Source: an uncultured Chthoniobacterales bacterium (GTDB lineage Bacteria; Verrucomicrobiota; Verrucomicrobiia; Chthoniobacterales; UBA10450). Taken from it: a DNA stretch of 9,176 bases. Both the position numbers and the translations under genes were made by a program. Of this stretch, positions 1 through 5,448 are shown piece after piece. The notes under the pieces were generated by a model. It was given only the letters and a program-made list of their open reading frames with translations, searched no databases and was not told the DNA's origin. How positions within the stretch are numbered: the stretch's first letter is position 1; each line of letters starts with the position of its first letter. The stretch lies in the NCBI GenBank assembly GCA_955652255.1, contig CATPAW010000025.1, positions 1 through 9,176 on the forward strand, in the 5' to 3' direction.

Positions 1-285
1 ACATTCTTGTTCGGCCTCGACGATGGAAAAGAAGTGATCGACCCGACGACCGGTGGGAACGAAGCGCGCTGGATCAATCATTCGTGCGATCCAAACTGCG
101 AAGCGATCGAGGAGAACGGGCGAGTTTTCATCTACGCATTGTGCAACTTGCGGCCCGGCGAAGAACTTTTTTACGACTACGCCCTGCAAGTGGATGAACC
201 CACCACCAGCGAGGTAGCAGAAGAATCGAGATGTTTCTGCGGAACCTCACGTTGCCGTGGCACCATGCTCGAGCCAAAAAGCTGA
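1..285 (+). CDS. SET-domain protein, C-terminal part (5' end outside window)
   Basis: The frame is open to the left edge, so only the last 94 residues are seen. Counting from the edge, residues 26-33 read NHSCDPNC, the SET motif that helps bind S-adenosylmethionine, and residues 55-61 read ELFYDYA, carrying the tyrosines of the lysine channel. A Cys-rich post-SET tail follows, CFCGTSRC at 78-85 (C-x-C-x4-C), expected to hold zinc together with a SET cysteine. The family transfers methyl groups to lysine side chains. The bacterial target cannot be read from sequence; chlamydial and verrucomicrobial SET proteins are known and some modify histone-like proteins. The TGA stop overlaps the first bases of a double-hairpin repeat (283-316). 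An apparent TTG start at 7 is internal. Confidence 0.9.
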   Translation, partial: TFLFGLDDGKEVIDPTTGGNEARWINHSCDPNCEAIEENGRVFIYALCNLRPGEELFYDYALQVDEPTTSEVAEESRCFCGTSRCRGTMLEPKS

Positions 286-316
286 TCCGCCAAAGGACGG
301 ATTCGCCAGGGCGAAC
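283..316 (+). repeat. Double-hairpin dispersed repeat, copy 1
   Basis: A 34-bp unit forms two consecutive short stems: TCCG pairs with CGGA, then TTCGCC pairs with GGCGAA. Copy 2 (1539-1572) is near-identical, and copy 3 (6807-6846) keeps the architecture with a rebuilt first stem. The stop codon of the SET gene is the first triplet of the unit. It sits between two convergent genes, so a role in ending transcription or protecting mRNA 3' ends, as for REP sequences, is possible but inferred. Confidence 0.8.
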
Positions 317-385
317 CTCCGCCCTCTGACTGCTGGCTTCCTCCCCGTTTTCTACTTTGTAATTTTTCAGCTCTGACCTCTGCCT
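316..385 (+). repeat. Pyrimidine-rich short-word tract
   Basis: Intergenic tract made of recurring words such as CCTCTGAC, TTTCTACTTTGTAATTT and CTCTGACCTCTG. The same words recur at about 1571-1597, 3876-4010, 5262-5402, 5753-5855, 6150-6200, 7255-7316, 7767-7816 and 8397-8520, always with the pyrimidines on the + strand. Confidence 0.7.
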
Positions 386-783
386 CACCAGCCAAAACAC
401 TTTTTCCGGAATTTTACCGCCGCCGCATACGCATTGATCTCCGCTTCACGATCGGTCCAACCAAATGCGCGAGTTCGCAACCGTCCGTCGCGATCGCGGT
501 AGGTCACCTGATACATGTGCCTCTTCGGATGGCGGAACACGCCCACCGCCGGCCTCTTCAAGTTGAGCGCGGCCAACAGCCGCCGTGGGACCATGTTCTT
601 GCGTTTATCCGGCAGCTCGCGCCGCAACTGGTTCCGATATCGCATCGCGGCCTGGAGACTTTTCCTGGAATGCCCCGCGAAATGTTTGCTGAACTCCATT
701 TTGCCGCGCGTCACCGACACCTGATATCCGCTCGGCAACACCCGCAGATTTCTAAACTCCTGGAACGCGCGCGGCCGTTTCAT
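385..783 (-). CDS. Small basic AP2-like DNA-binding protein
   Basis: A 132-residue, Arg/Lys-rich protein with two related modules. Residues about 18-56 begin SGYQVSVTRGK and end in a helix with LQAAMRYRNQL. Residues about 80-128 contain GVFRHPKRHMYQVTYRDRDG and a helix with INAYAAAVKFRK. Each has the three-strand plus helix layout of AP2/ERF-type DNA-binding domains, where a sheet built around a Y-x-V-x-[YT] strand contacts DNA and an Ala-rich helix follows. Two modules in a short protein, with no other domain, suggest a DNA-binding regulator or a homing-endonuclease-derived protein. This is family-level inference; no exact relative was recognised. The ATG at 783 is used. No clear Shine-Dalgarno is visible. 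The gene is convergent with the SET gene and divergent from 867-1532. Confidence 0.72.
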   Translation of the reverse strand: MKRPRAFQEFRNLRVLPSGYQVSVTRGKMEFSKHFAGHSRKSLQAAMRYRNQLRRELPDKRKNMVPRRLLAALNLKRPAVGVFRHPKRHMYQVTYRDRDGRLRTRAFGWTDREAEINAYAAAVKFRKKCFGW

Positions 784-866
784 CTTCGCTCTAATTCTCT
801 TCCAAAATGCGCCGTTTGTCCTGTTTAGACTGGCTGCTCGCCCCTTCTTAATCTTAATTCTGAATC

Positions 867-1532
867 TTGAATCAGACCGTAAAAAACCTCGTCTTTGGAA
901 TCGGCGGCACGCTGCCGTTTCTTGCCCTCGTCATTTCGGGTTGGGGCGATTGGACAACCTTCTTTGCTCACCCGGCGAGAATTGGTCTCGTCGTCCTGAG
1001 CCTGGCTGGCGCAATCGCTTACGCCTTTTCCGGAAGCAGCGGCCTCGGAATCGGCCGGCGCGAAGATCCATCCAGCCGCTGGATTTTCATCCCGTTAATT
1101 ATCATCGCCATTGCGTTCGCGTGGCTGCCGCCGCATCTCGATCGTCTTGACCGTTGGTCGATCGACGGCGACACTGTCCGCTACCTCGGGCTGATCATCA
1201 CCGCCATCGGCGGATTCGTGCGCCTCGCCACGGTTTTTGAACTCGGCCACCGCTTCAGCATTTTCGTCGCGCTCCAACCCGATCACCGCCTCAAGACCGA
1301 CGGCTTTTACCGGTTCGTCCGGCACCCGAGCTATCTCGGCGCGTTGCTGGCGATGGCGGGTTGGGCGCTGGTCTTTCGCAGCATCATCGGTCTGCTCTTA
1401 ACCGCGGCGATGTGCGTGCCCATCATCGCGCGCATCCGCGCCGAAGAAGAATTTCTCGTCCGCGAATTCGGCGACCAATACCGCGCCTATCAACAACGCA
1501 CCCGCTGGCGCTTACTGCTCTTCATCTACTGA
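867..1532 (+). CDS. Isoprenylcysteine carboxyl methyltransferase-family membrane protein
   Basis: A 221-residue integral membrane protein with hydrophobic segments near residues 7-25, 38-54, 72-88, 106-128 and 155-186. The C-terminal half carries the ICMT/PEMT/NnrU signature: DGFYRFVRHPSYLGAL at about 145-160 (RHPSYLG at 152-158), then the Glu pair and aromatic tail EEEFLVREFGDQYRAYQQRT at 193-212. In this superfamily the RHP and EE motifs bind S-adenosylmethionine at the membrane face. Bacterial members methylate lipids or small hydrophobic molecules, and the substrate here is unknown. The start is probably TTG 867, because an in-frame stop lies at 861-863 and no ATG precedes the first helix. 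No Shine-Dalgarno is evident. Its 3' end is followed after 6 bp by double-hairpin repeat copy 2. Confidence 0.88.
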   Translation: MNQTVKNLVFGIGGTLPFLALVISGWGDWTTFFAHPARIGLVVLSLAGAIAYAFSGSSGLGIGRREDPSSRWIFIPLIIIAIAFAWLPPHLDRLDRWSIDGDTVRYLGLIITAIGGFVRLATVFELGHRFSIFVALQPDHRLKTDGFYRFVRHPSYLGALLAMAGWALVFRSIIGLLLTAAMCVPIIARIRAEEEFLVREFGDQYRAYQQRTRWRLLLFIY

Positions 1533-1538
1533 GACTCC

Positions 1539-1572
1539 TGATCCGCCGAAGGACGGATTCGCCGGGGCGAAC
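1539..1572 (+). repeat. Double-hairpin dispersed repeat, copy 2
   Basis: Same 34-bp unit as 283-316 with two substitutions: one in the first loop, and one where the second loop AG becomes GG. Stems TCCG/CGGA and TTCGCC/GGCGAA are intact. It begins 6 bp after the stop of the methyltransferase gene and precedes a pyrimidine tract (1571-1597) that runs into the stop codon of the convergent aldo/keto reductase gene. Confidence 0.8.
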
Positions 1573-1594
1573 TTCTGACTCCTGACTTCTGATT

Positions 1595-2533
1595 TTACCC
1601 TCCTTGGGCGGCCAAAGCATCAATCGTTTTCCACTCTTGCGGAGTTAATTTGAGCTTCGCGGCGGAAACGTTTTCTTCCAGGTGCGCGACGGACGACGTC
1701 CCAGGAATTGGCAGCATCACGGGCGATCGTTGGAGAAGCCAGGCAAGCGCGAGCTGAACAACACTCGCGCCGTGCGCTTTGGCCGCCGCTTCCAACGCAT
1801 CGCCAGGTTTCAAACCCCTGTTTCCCCCAATCGGCGACCACGGCATAAAGCCGAGCCCCTCTTTCTCGCAATAGACCAGAGTTTTTTCCCACTTCCGCTC
1901 CCCGATGTTGTACCGGTTCTGCGCGCTCACGATCGGAAGAACCTTGCGCGCCCGCTCGATTTCCTCCGGCGCCACCTCCGATAATCCGACATGCCGAATC
2001 TTCCCGGCGCCCTGCATCTCCTTGAGCGCGCCGAGCGATTCCTCCATCGGCACCTTCGGATCGATGCGGTGCAATTGATACAAATCGATACGCTCGAGCC
2101 GAAGTCGCTTTAGACTCTTCTCGACACATCCTTTGAGGTATTCAGGTCGACCGTTTGGTTCCCACTGGCCAGGTCCGGGTCGGGTCAGACCGCCTTTGGT
2201 CGCGATAACGAGCCCGGCGGGATAAGGATGGAGCGCCTCGGCGATGAGCAGTTCGCTTACTTCCGGCCCGTAAGAGTCAGCGGTGTCGATCAAGTTCACA
2301 CCGAGCTCGACCGCGCGCCGGAGAACCTTGAGCGCGTTGTCCCGATCAGGCGGCCAACCCCAAATGCCATCGCCGGTGATGCGCATCGCGCCAAAGCCGA
2401 GCCGATTGACCGGGAGATCGCCGCCCAACTTCCAAACGGAATTCGTGGCCAAGCTCGGCATCGTTGATGAAGCGGCTCCCAACATTGTGGCCGATCCTCC
2501 TGCCAACAGCGTCGCTCCGGTTGCCAGACTCAT
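1595..2533 (-). CDS. Aldo/keto reductase (main ORF; frameshifted 5' end)
   Basis: A 312-residue aldo/keto reductase with a complete (alpha/beta)8 core. From the ATG at 2533 the catalytic tetrad is Asp83 and Tyr88 (LIDTADSYG), Lys113 (ATKGG) and His155 (LYQLHRID). IPGTSSVAHLEEN at 276-288 is the NADPH-binding loop. It should reduce aldehydes or ketones with NAD(P)H; the substrate is unknown. The first 30 residues (MSLATGATLLAGGSATMLGA...) form a hydrophobic stretch, not a normal enzyme start. The same frame upstream, without a start codon, encodes RRTFLG directly before it, the core of a twin-arginine signal. The real gene most likely began at 2604 and has lost one base near 2551-2556. As written, translation would start at 2533 and give a protein lacking the Arg pair. 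A genuine mutation and a sequencing error cannot be told apart here. Confidence 0.93.
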   Translation of the reverse strand: MSLATGATLLAGGSATMLGAASSTMPSLATNSVWKLGGDLPVNRLGFGAMRITGDGIWGWPPDRDNALKVLRRAVELGVNLIDTADSYGPEVSELLIAEALHPYPAGLVIATKGGLTRPGPGQWEPNGRPEYLKGCVEKSLKRLRLERIDLYQLHRIDPKVPMEESLGALKEMQGAGKIRHVGLSEVAPEEIERARKVLPIVSAQNRYNIGERKWEKTLVYCEKEGLGFMPWSPIGGNRGLKPGDALEAAAKAHGASVVQLALAWLLQRSPVMLPIPGTSSVAHLEENVSAAKLKLTPQEWKTIDALAAQGG

Positions 2534-2604
2534 GCCAAGAAATGTTCGGCGGTAACACCGCTGTCTACCGGTTTTTGGTTCGCGTCTGGAGATTTATTAG
2601 GCAT
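2530..2604 (-). pseudogene. Detached start of the aldo/keto reductase Tat signal (24-residue leader frame)
   Basis: An ATG at 2604 opens a 24-codon frame beginning MPNKSPDANQKPVDSGV and ending in TGA at 2532-2530, which overlaps the ATG at 2533 (ATGA). Around 2556-2551 the strand reads GTTACCGCCGAAC. One extra base after GTTA, for example G, gives V-S-R-R-T-F-L-G, a consensus S-R-R-x-F-L Tat motif, and joins this leader to the reductase frame as one 336-residue protein. This piece is therefore best read as the broken n-region of that signal peptide. The alternative is a coupled leader peptide that restarts at ATGA. Confidence 0.78.
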
Positions 2605-2671
2605 GACGGACAGGTACGTTTAGCGAAAGCCGCCGTCAATTCGCGCTTCGCATTCCGCAACACGGCAAACT

Positions 2672-2688
2672 GCCAGTCCGGCTCGGAC
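2672..2688 (+). repeat. 17-bp hairpin repeat, copy 1 of 3
   Basis: GCCAGTCCGGCTCGGAC occurs exactly, in the same orientation, at 2672-2688, 4059-4075 and 8051-8067. The inner part is a perfect stem GTCCG-(GCT)-CGGAC. This copy lies in the region upstream of the aldo/keto reductase, next to a CGCATTCCGCAA word. Confidence 0.85.
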
Positions 2689-2698
2689 CGCCGCTGGG

Positions 2699-2755
2699 TG
2701 GACTGCATTGGTCGCTTGGGAAAGCGGTGAGCGAGCGGGAATTCGCGAGTCAACG
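2699..2755 (+). repeat. 57-bp dispersed repeat, copy 1
   Basis: It starts TGGACTGCATTGG, continues through a stem-loop CGCTT-GGGA-AAGCG, and ends in CGCGAGTCAACG. It aligns with 2993-3048 with one single-base gap and about three quarters of positions identical. The tail alone recurs at 2943-2971. Confidence 0.75.
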
Positions 2756-2852
2756 CAGCGGGAGCTGAAGAAGCAATTCTTCGTGCCGCCGTTTTATTTT
2801 GCGCGGCGGAGCTCTTGGTCTGCTCAAACGGTTGAACGATTTGCGCTTTCAA

Positions 2853-2880
2853 ACACATATATGTTTATCCATATATGTGT
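2853..2880. promoter_or_regulatory. Perfect 11-bp inverted repeat, candidate operator
   Basis: Arms ACACATATATG (2853-2863) and CATATATGTGT (2870-2880) are exact reverse complements, separated by the six bases TTTATC. The element is strikingly AT-rich against its GC-rich surroundings. It lies about 185 bp before the start of the + gene at 3066 and about 250 bp before the - gene at 2604. A dimeric regulator could bind it. As a terminator it lacks a GC-rich stem and a T-run. Function is inferred. Confidence 0.6.
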
Positions 2881-2942
2881 CTGAATTTGCAATCTGGTTT
2901 GTGAGGGTTGCAGCGTGATCTACGAAGCGCGCACGTGGGCGC

Positions 2943-2971
2943 GAAGCGACCGGAGATCGCGAGTCAATACG
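2943..2971 (+). repeat. Partial copy of the 57-bp repeat (tail only)
   Basis: GAAGCGACCGGAGATCGCGA followed by GTCAATACG matches the terminal third of the 57-bp repeats (compare CGGGAATTCGCGAGTCAACG and CGGGAGATTGCAAATCAACG). It ends 22 bp before the full copy at 2993. Confidence 0.55.
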
Positions 2972-2992
2972 CCGTGCGGAGACGCCGATGGA

Positions 2993-3048
2993 TGGACTGC
3001 ATTGCCGCTTGGCAAAGCGGTGGACAATCGGGAGATTGCAAATCAACG
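2993..3048 (+). repeat. 57-bp dispersed repeat, copy 2
   Basis: It starts TGGACTGCATTG, carries a perfect six-base stem CCGCTT-GGCA-AAGCGG, and ends in GATTGCAAATCAACG. Compared with copy 1 (2699-2755), the outer pair of the stem changes from U/G to C/G. It lies 17 bp before the ATG at 3066, so it would be in the 5' UTR of that gene. Confidence 0.75.
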
Positions 3049-3065
3049 TTTTCTTCATCCTTTCT

Positions 3066-3779
3066 ATGAAACTTCTGTTCGCCATCATCTTCGCAACCAA
3101 GCTCGCTCACGCCGCAGCCGCAGATCTGCCGATCACTCAACAAGAGCTCGTCGGTCGCACCCAGGAGCTTTACGACGCCATCGTGCCCGGAAACCGGACG
3201 CCCTGGAAAAAATATTTCGCCGACGACTGCATCTTCTCCAACGAGAAAGGACACACCATGGACAAGGCGAAACTGGTTGCCGACATCACGCCTATGCCGG
3301 CGGGATATTCCGGCTCGATCAAGATCGACAATGTCCAAAGCCGGATTTTGGGCGACACCGCAGTTCTGAGCTACGACGCCAATGAAACCGAAACCATCTT
3401 CGGTCAAAATCTCACGGCCCGTTATCACGTCACCGACACCTGGCTGCGGCGCAACGACGAATGGAAAATCATCGCCAGCCAGGCCCACCGTTACTACGAA
3501 GACCCGGCCGTTGGAAAAGCTGACCCGAAAAAATTCGGTGACTTCATCGGCACGTACGAGCTCGCGCCTGGTCAAATAAGATCGATTATCGCCGAGAACG
3601 AAAACCTATTCATCGAACGCAAAGGCAAAAAGGAGCAGTTGCTCCCCGAAACGTCCGATCTCTTCTTCCGCAAAAGCATCGAAGGCCGGATCCTCTTCCG
3701 CTACGACGCGAATGGAAAAGTGGATAGCCTGGTCGACCGGCGCAACAACGAAGACGTCATCTGGCGCAAAATAAAATAG
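3066..3779 (+). CDS. Exported NTF2-like (SnoaL/DUF4440-type) protein
   Basis: A 237-residue protein. Residues 1-19 (MKLLFAIIFATKLAHAAAA) form a Sec signal peptide with an A-x-A cleavage site, so it is exported. Residues about 24-145 fit the DUF4440/SnoaL NTF2-like cone fold: helix QQELVGRTQELYDAIVPG, then YFADDCIFSNEKG, the strand GDTAVLSYDANETETIFG, and RYHVTDTWLRRNDEWKIIAS. The remainder (FGDFIGTYELAPGQIRSIIA and onward) resembles the small beta domain of DUF3471-type tails found after DUF4440 and beta-lactamase-like domains. NTF2-like folds bind small ligands or act as enzymes; the substrate is unknown. The ATG at 3066 is chosen because it begins the signal peptide. The longer frame from 2988 is only the 57-bp repeat translated. 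Confidence 0.87.
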   Translation: MKLLFAIIFATKLAHAAAADLPITQQELVGRTQELYDAIVPGNRTPWKKYFADDCIFSNEKGHTMDKAKLVADITPMPAGYSGSIKIDNVQSRILGDTAVLSYDANETETIFGQNLTARYHVTDTWLRRNDEWKIIASQAHRYYEDPAVGKADPKKFGDFIGTYELAPGQIRSIIAENENLFIERKGKKEQLLPETSDLFFRKSIEGRILFRYDANGKVDSLVDRRNNEDVIWRKIK

Positions 3780-3794
3780 CCACTCCGCATTTCG

Positions 3795-3821
3795 CAATGG
3801 AGCGACTGGAATGAGCGACAT
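3795..3821 (+). repeat. 27-bp repeat, forward copy
   Basis: It reads CAATGGAGCGACTGG followed by AATGAGCGACAT, and matches the reverse strand at 4081-4107 in 25 of 27 positions. It carries an internal GAGCGAC duplication. It starts 15 bp after the stop of the NTF2-like gene. Confidence 0.7.
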
Positions 3822-4058
3822 GGCCGGCCCGCGGCGGTACGCGGTCGAGCGATGCGGGAGCAGCCGAGGTACAATCCGCATTTCGCATTCCGCGTTTCTT
3901 TCCCGTTTTGTACTTTCTACTTTCTAATTTTTACTTTCTGAGCTGTTCTCCGACTTCTGATCTCCGACCTCTGTCCTCTGATCTCCGCCCTCTGTTCTAC
4001 TTCGTCCTTTGAAACCCGCTCCCTGCCCACACTCACTCGCTGCTACCCTTGCAGCTAC

Positions 4059-4075
4059 GCCAGTCCGGCTCGGAC
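4059..4075 (+). repeat. 17-bp hairpin repeat, copy 2 of 3
   Basis: Exact copy of 2672-2688 in the same orientation, lying 5 bp before the reverse-strand 27-bp repeat at 4081-4107. Confidence 0.85.
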
Positions 4076-4080
4076 CTTCT

Positions 4081-4107
4081 ATGTCGCTCCTCCCAGTCGC
4101 TCCATTG
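4081..4107 (-). repeat. 27-bp repeat, inverted copy
   Basis: The reverse strand reads CAATGGAGCGACTGG followed by GAGGAGCGACAT. It differs from the forward copy at 3795-3821 at two positions. Confidence 0.7.
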
Positions 4108-4183
4108 ATTCGCTTATCCCAAAGCTCACCCGCTGCCTTGCGGGCTTGACCGTCCATCTCACACCGCTCCCGCTGGCTCGATT

Positions 4184-5248
4184 CTACTTTGAAATTTTCT
4201 TTTCGCCCTTCACCGTCGCCATATCGATTACGAACCGATACTTCACATCGCTCTTTAGCATCCGATCATAAGCTTCGTTGATCTTGTCTATAGCGATTAC
4301 TTCGATATCCGAGGTGATTCCGCGTTCCGCGCAGAAATCGAGCATCTCTTGCGTCTCCGCGATTCCACCGATCAACGATCCAGCCAGACTGCGCCGCCAC
4401 CGAATCAGAGGAAACGCCCCAACCGGCGCCGGCTCCGGTGCTATGCCCACCAGCGTCAGTGTCCGGTCGCGTTTTAATAGCTCCAGATACGCGTTCAGGT
4501 CGTGTTTCGCCCCTACCGTATCAAGAATGAAATCAAAGCTGCTCACGTGCCGCTTCATCGCCTCCTCATCGCGCGACAGCACCACTTCGTGCGCGCCGAG
4601 CCGCTTCGCGTCCGCGGTTTTGCCCGGCGAAGTCGTAAAGAGCACCACCTCCGCGCCGAAAGCCTTCGCTAATTTAACCGCCATGTGTCCGAGCCCGCCG
4701 AGACCAACCACGCCCACCTTCTGTCCTTTGCTTACTTTCCAATGCCGGAGCGGCGAATAAGTTGTGATCCCGGCACTCAACAGCTTAGCGGTCGCCGCCA
4801 GGTCCAGCTTGTCCGAGATCCGCAGCACAAAATCGTGATCAACCACGATGCTCGTGGAATAGCCGCCGTAGGTGACGCCGCCGGTGTGTCGATCTTTGCT
4901 GTTGTAGGTCAAAACGATCCCGTCGCAGTACTGCTCCAATCCTTCTTCGCAGCTTGGACAGCTCTGGCACGAATCCACCATGCAACCGACCGCGGCCAGA
5001 TCGCCTTCTTTGAACTTCTTCACCTCGCGCCCCACCTTGACCACGCGTCCGACGATCTCATGACCGGGCACGCACGGGTAAATCGTGCCGCCCCATTCGT
5101 TTCGGGCGATATGCAGGTCCGAGTGACAGATCCCGCAGAAAAGGATCTCAATCTGTATATCCCTCGGCGCTGGATCACGCCGCTCGAATGAGAACGGCTT
5201 CAGCGGCTCGTCGGCCGCGTGGGTGGCATAACCTTTGGTCGCAAACAT
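4184..5248 (-). CDS. YahK-like zinc-dependent NADP alcohol/aldehyde dehydrogenase with an altered zinc ligand
   Basis: A 354-residue medium-chain dehydrogenase, collinear with E. coli YahK (about 349 residues) and cinnamyl-alcohol-dehydrogenase relatives. These interconvert aldehydes and primary alcohols with NADP(H). Visible motifs are catalytic-zinc Cys41 with His42 (GICHSDLH), His63-Glu64 (PCVPGHE), the structural-zinc cysteines 94, 97, 100 and 108, the Rossmann loop GLGGLG at 182-187, and FTTS at 204-207, whose Ser/Thr suits NADP. SFDFILDTVGA and IGGIAETQEMLDFCAERGI are family signatures. In relatives the third catalytic-zinc ligand is the Cys of LLCAGITTYSPL; here residue 158 is Ser (AGT, at 4777-4775). 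The ATG at 5248 follows a strong ribosome-binding site. The TAG stop lies inside an AAAGTAGAA repeat word. It appears to be a single gene. Confidence 0.95.
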   Translation of the reverse strand: MFATKGYATHAADEPLKPFSFERRDPAPRDIQIEILFCGICHSDLHIARNEWGGTIYPCVPGHEIVGRVVKVGREVKKFKEGDLAAVGCMVDSCQSCPSCEEGLEQYCDGIVLTYNSKDRHTGGVTYGGYSTSIVVDHDFVLRISDKLDLAATAKLLSAGITTYSPLRHWKVSKGQKVGVVGLGGLGHMAVKLAKAFGAEVVLFTTSPGKTADAKRLGAHEVVLSRDEEAMKRHVSSFDFILDTVGAKHDLNAYLELLKRDRTLTLVGIAPEPAPVGAFPLIRWRRSLAGSLIGGIAETQEMLDFCAERGITSDIEVIAIDKINEAYDRMLKSDVKYRFVIDMATVKGEKKISK

Positions 5249-5252
5249 GATT

Positions 5253-5262
5253 CCCCTCCCTC
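5253..5262 (-). promoter_or_regulatory. Strong ribosome-binding site of the alcohol dehydrogenase
   Basis: On the - strand GAGGGAGGGG lies four bases before the ATG at 5248. It is the clearest Shine-Dalgarno in the window and fixes that start; most other genes here show none. Confidence 0.75.
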
Positions 5263-5289
5263 AACTATCAACTTTCAACTTCTTCTTCA
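5262..5289 (-). repeat. AGTTGAN heptamer tandem
   Basis: On the - strand, three consecutive heptamers AGTTGAA, AGTTGAT and AGTTGAG lie directly before the ribosome-binding site, preceded by AGTTGAAGAAGA. This is another example of the short tandem words that fill gene gaps here. Confidence 0.6.
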
Positions 5290-5290
5290 A

Positions 5291-5330
5291 CTGATAACGG
5301 ATCACCATTAACCGCGCCGCAGGCGCCCCA
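5291..5330 (+). repeat. AATAAC-box hairpin element, copy A
   Basis: The box TGATAACGGATCACCATTAA is followed by a perfect stem GCGCC-(GCA)-GGCGC (5314-5326) and then a pyrimidine tract with TTTACTTTAG. A 26-bp core (about 5302-5327) is identical to copy C at about 6124-6149. Confidence 0.7.
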
Positions 5331-5376
5331 TTTTACTTTAGCCTTTCCACTTTCTACTTTTGAAGGCCTTTCTACT

Positions 5377-5448
5377 TTAGCCGTTCGACTTTGTAATTTG
5401 TCCGGCCTGGTAAGCGCGCCAGAAGCTTGGCCGCGTGCGCGACTTCAC
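5377..5448 (-). pseudogene. Truncated RelE/ParE-type toxin remnant
   Basis: A GTG start at 5448 overlaps the antitoxin stop by four bases (GTGA), the usual coupling in toxin-antitoxin operons. The frame reads VKSRTRPSFWRAYQA, which I recognise as the start of RelE/ParE-like toxins of the 'MKSRT-PSFW-AY' type. It then runs into GQITKSNG, encoded by the repeat word ACAAATTACAAAGT, and stops at TAA 5379-5377. Full toxins of this type are roughly 80-100 residues, so more than three quarters is missing and the product cannot be functional. The break lies where a repeat tract begins, at about 5402. The family call rests on only 15 residues. Confidence 0.62.

Larger units (their letters stand above)
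2605..3065. other. Gene-free repeat-rich intergenic region between divergent genes
   Basis: No credible gene is seen on either strand. The frame 2565-2858 (-) is low-complexity and spans repeats, and the upstream extension of the + gene at 2988 is a translated repeat. The region holds the 17-bp hairpin (2672-2688), two copies of a 57-bp repeat plus a fragment of a third, a GAAGAA/TTCTTC stem-loop (2767-2782) and a perfect 11-bp inverted repeat (2853-2880). Promoters for the divergent genes at 2604 and 3066 should be here, but no convincing -35/-10 pair was identified. Confidence 0.75.
3780..4183. other. Repeat-filled intergenic region between convergent genes
   Basis: No credible gene. The - frame 3924-4157 translates repeat words (GGDQRTEVGDQKSENSS) and is rejected. 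It holds inverted 27-bp repeats (3795-3821 and 4081-4107), the 17-bp hairpin (4059-4075), CGCATTTCGCATTCCGC words (3784-3796 and 3879-3895), and the longest pyrimidine tract of the window (3895-4010) with repeated TTTCTAC, CTTCTGATCTCCGAC and CCTCTGTCCTCTGAT words. Confidence 0.75.

Noticed and set aside
283..1572. Integrated gene cassettes (attC-like hairpins after genes)
   Set aside because: The double hairpins lack the core sites of attC, and the genes between them face both directions; no integrase is seen.
1620..2129. A 169-residue ORF on the - strand in another frame
   Set aside because: It overlaps the aldo/keto reductase, whose catalytic motifs are in the other frame.
2565..2858. A 97-residue ORF on the - strand upstream of the reductase
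   Set aside because: It runs across three repeat families; only its ATG at 2604 is useful, as the probable original start of the reductase.
2988..3065. Longer start of the NTF2-like protein
   Set aside because: The added 26 residues come from the 57-bp repeat and would bury the signal peptide.
3924..4157. A 77-residue ORF on the - strand
   Set aside because: It translates dispersed repeats and pyrimidine words (EGGDQRTEVGDQKSENSS) and has no protein-like pattern.
4685..5191. A 168-residue ORF on the + strand
   Set aside because: It lies antisense inside the clearly coding alcohol dehydrogenase and has no recognisable domain.
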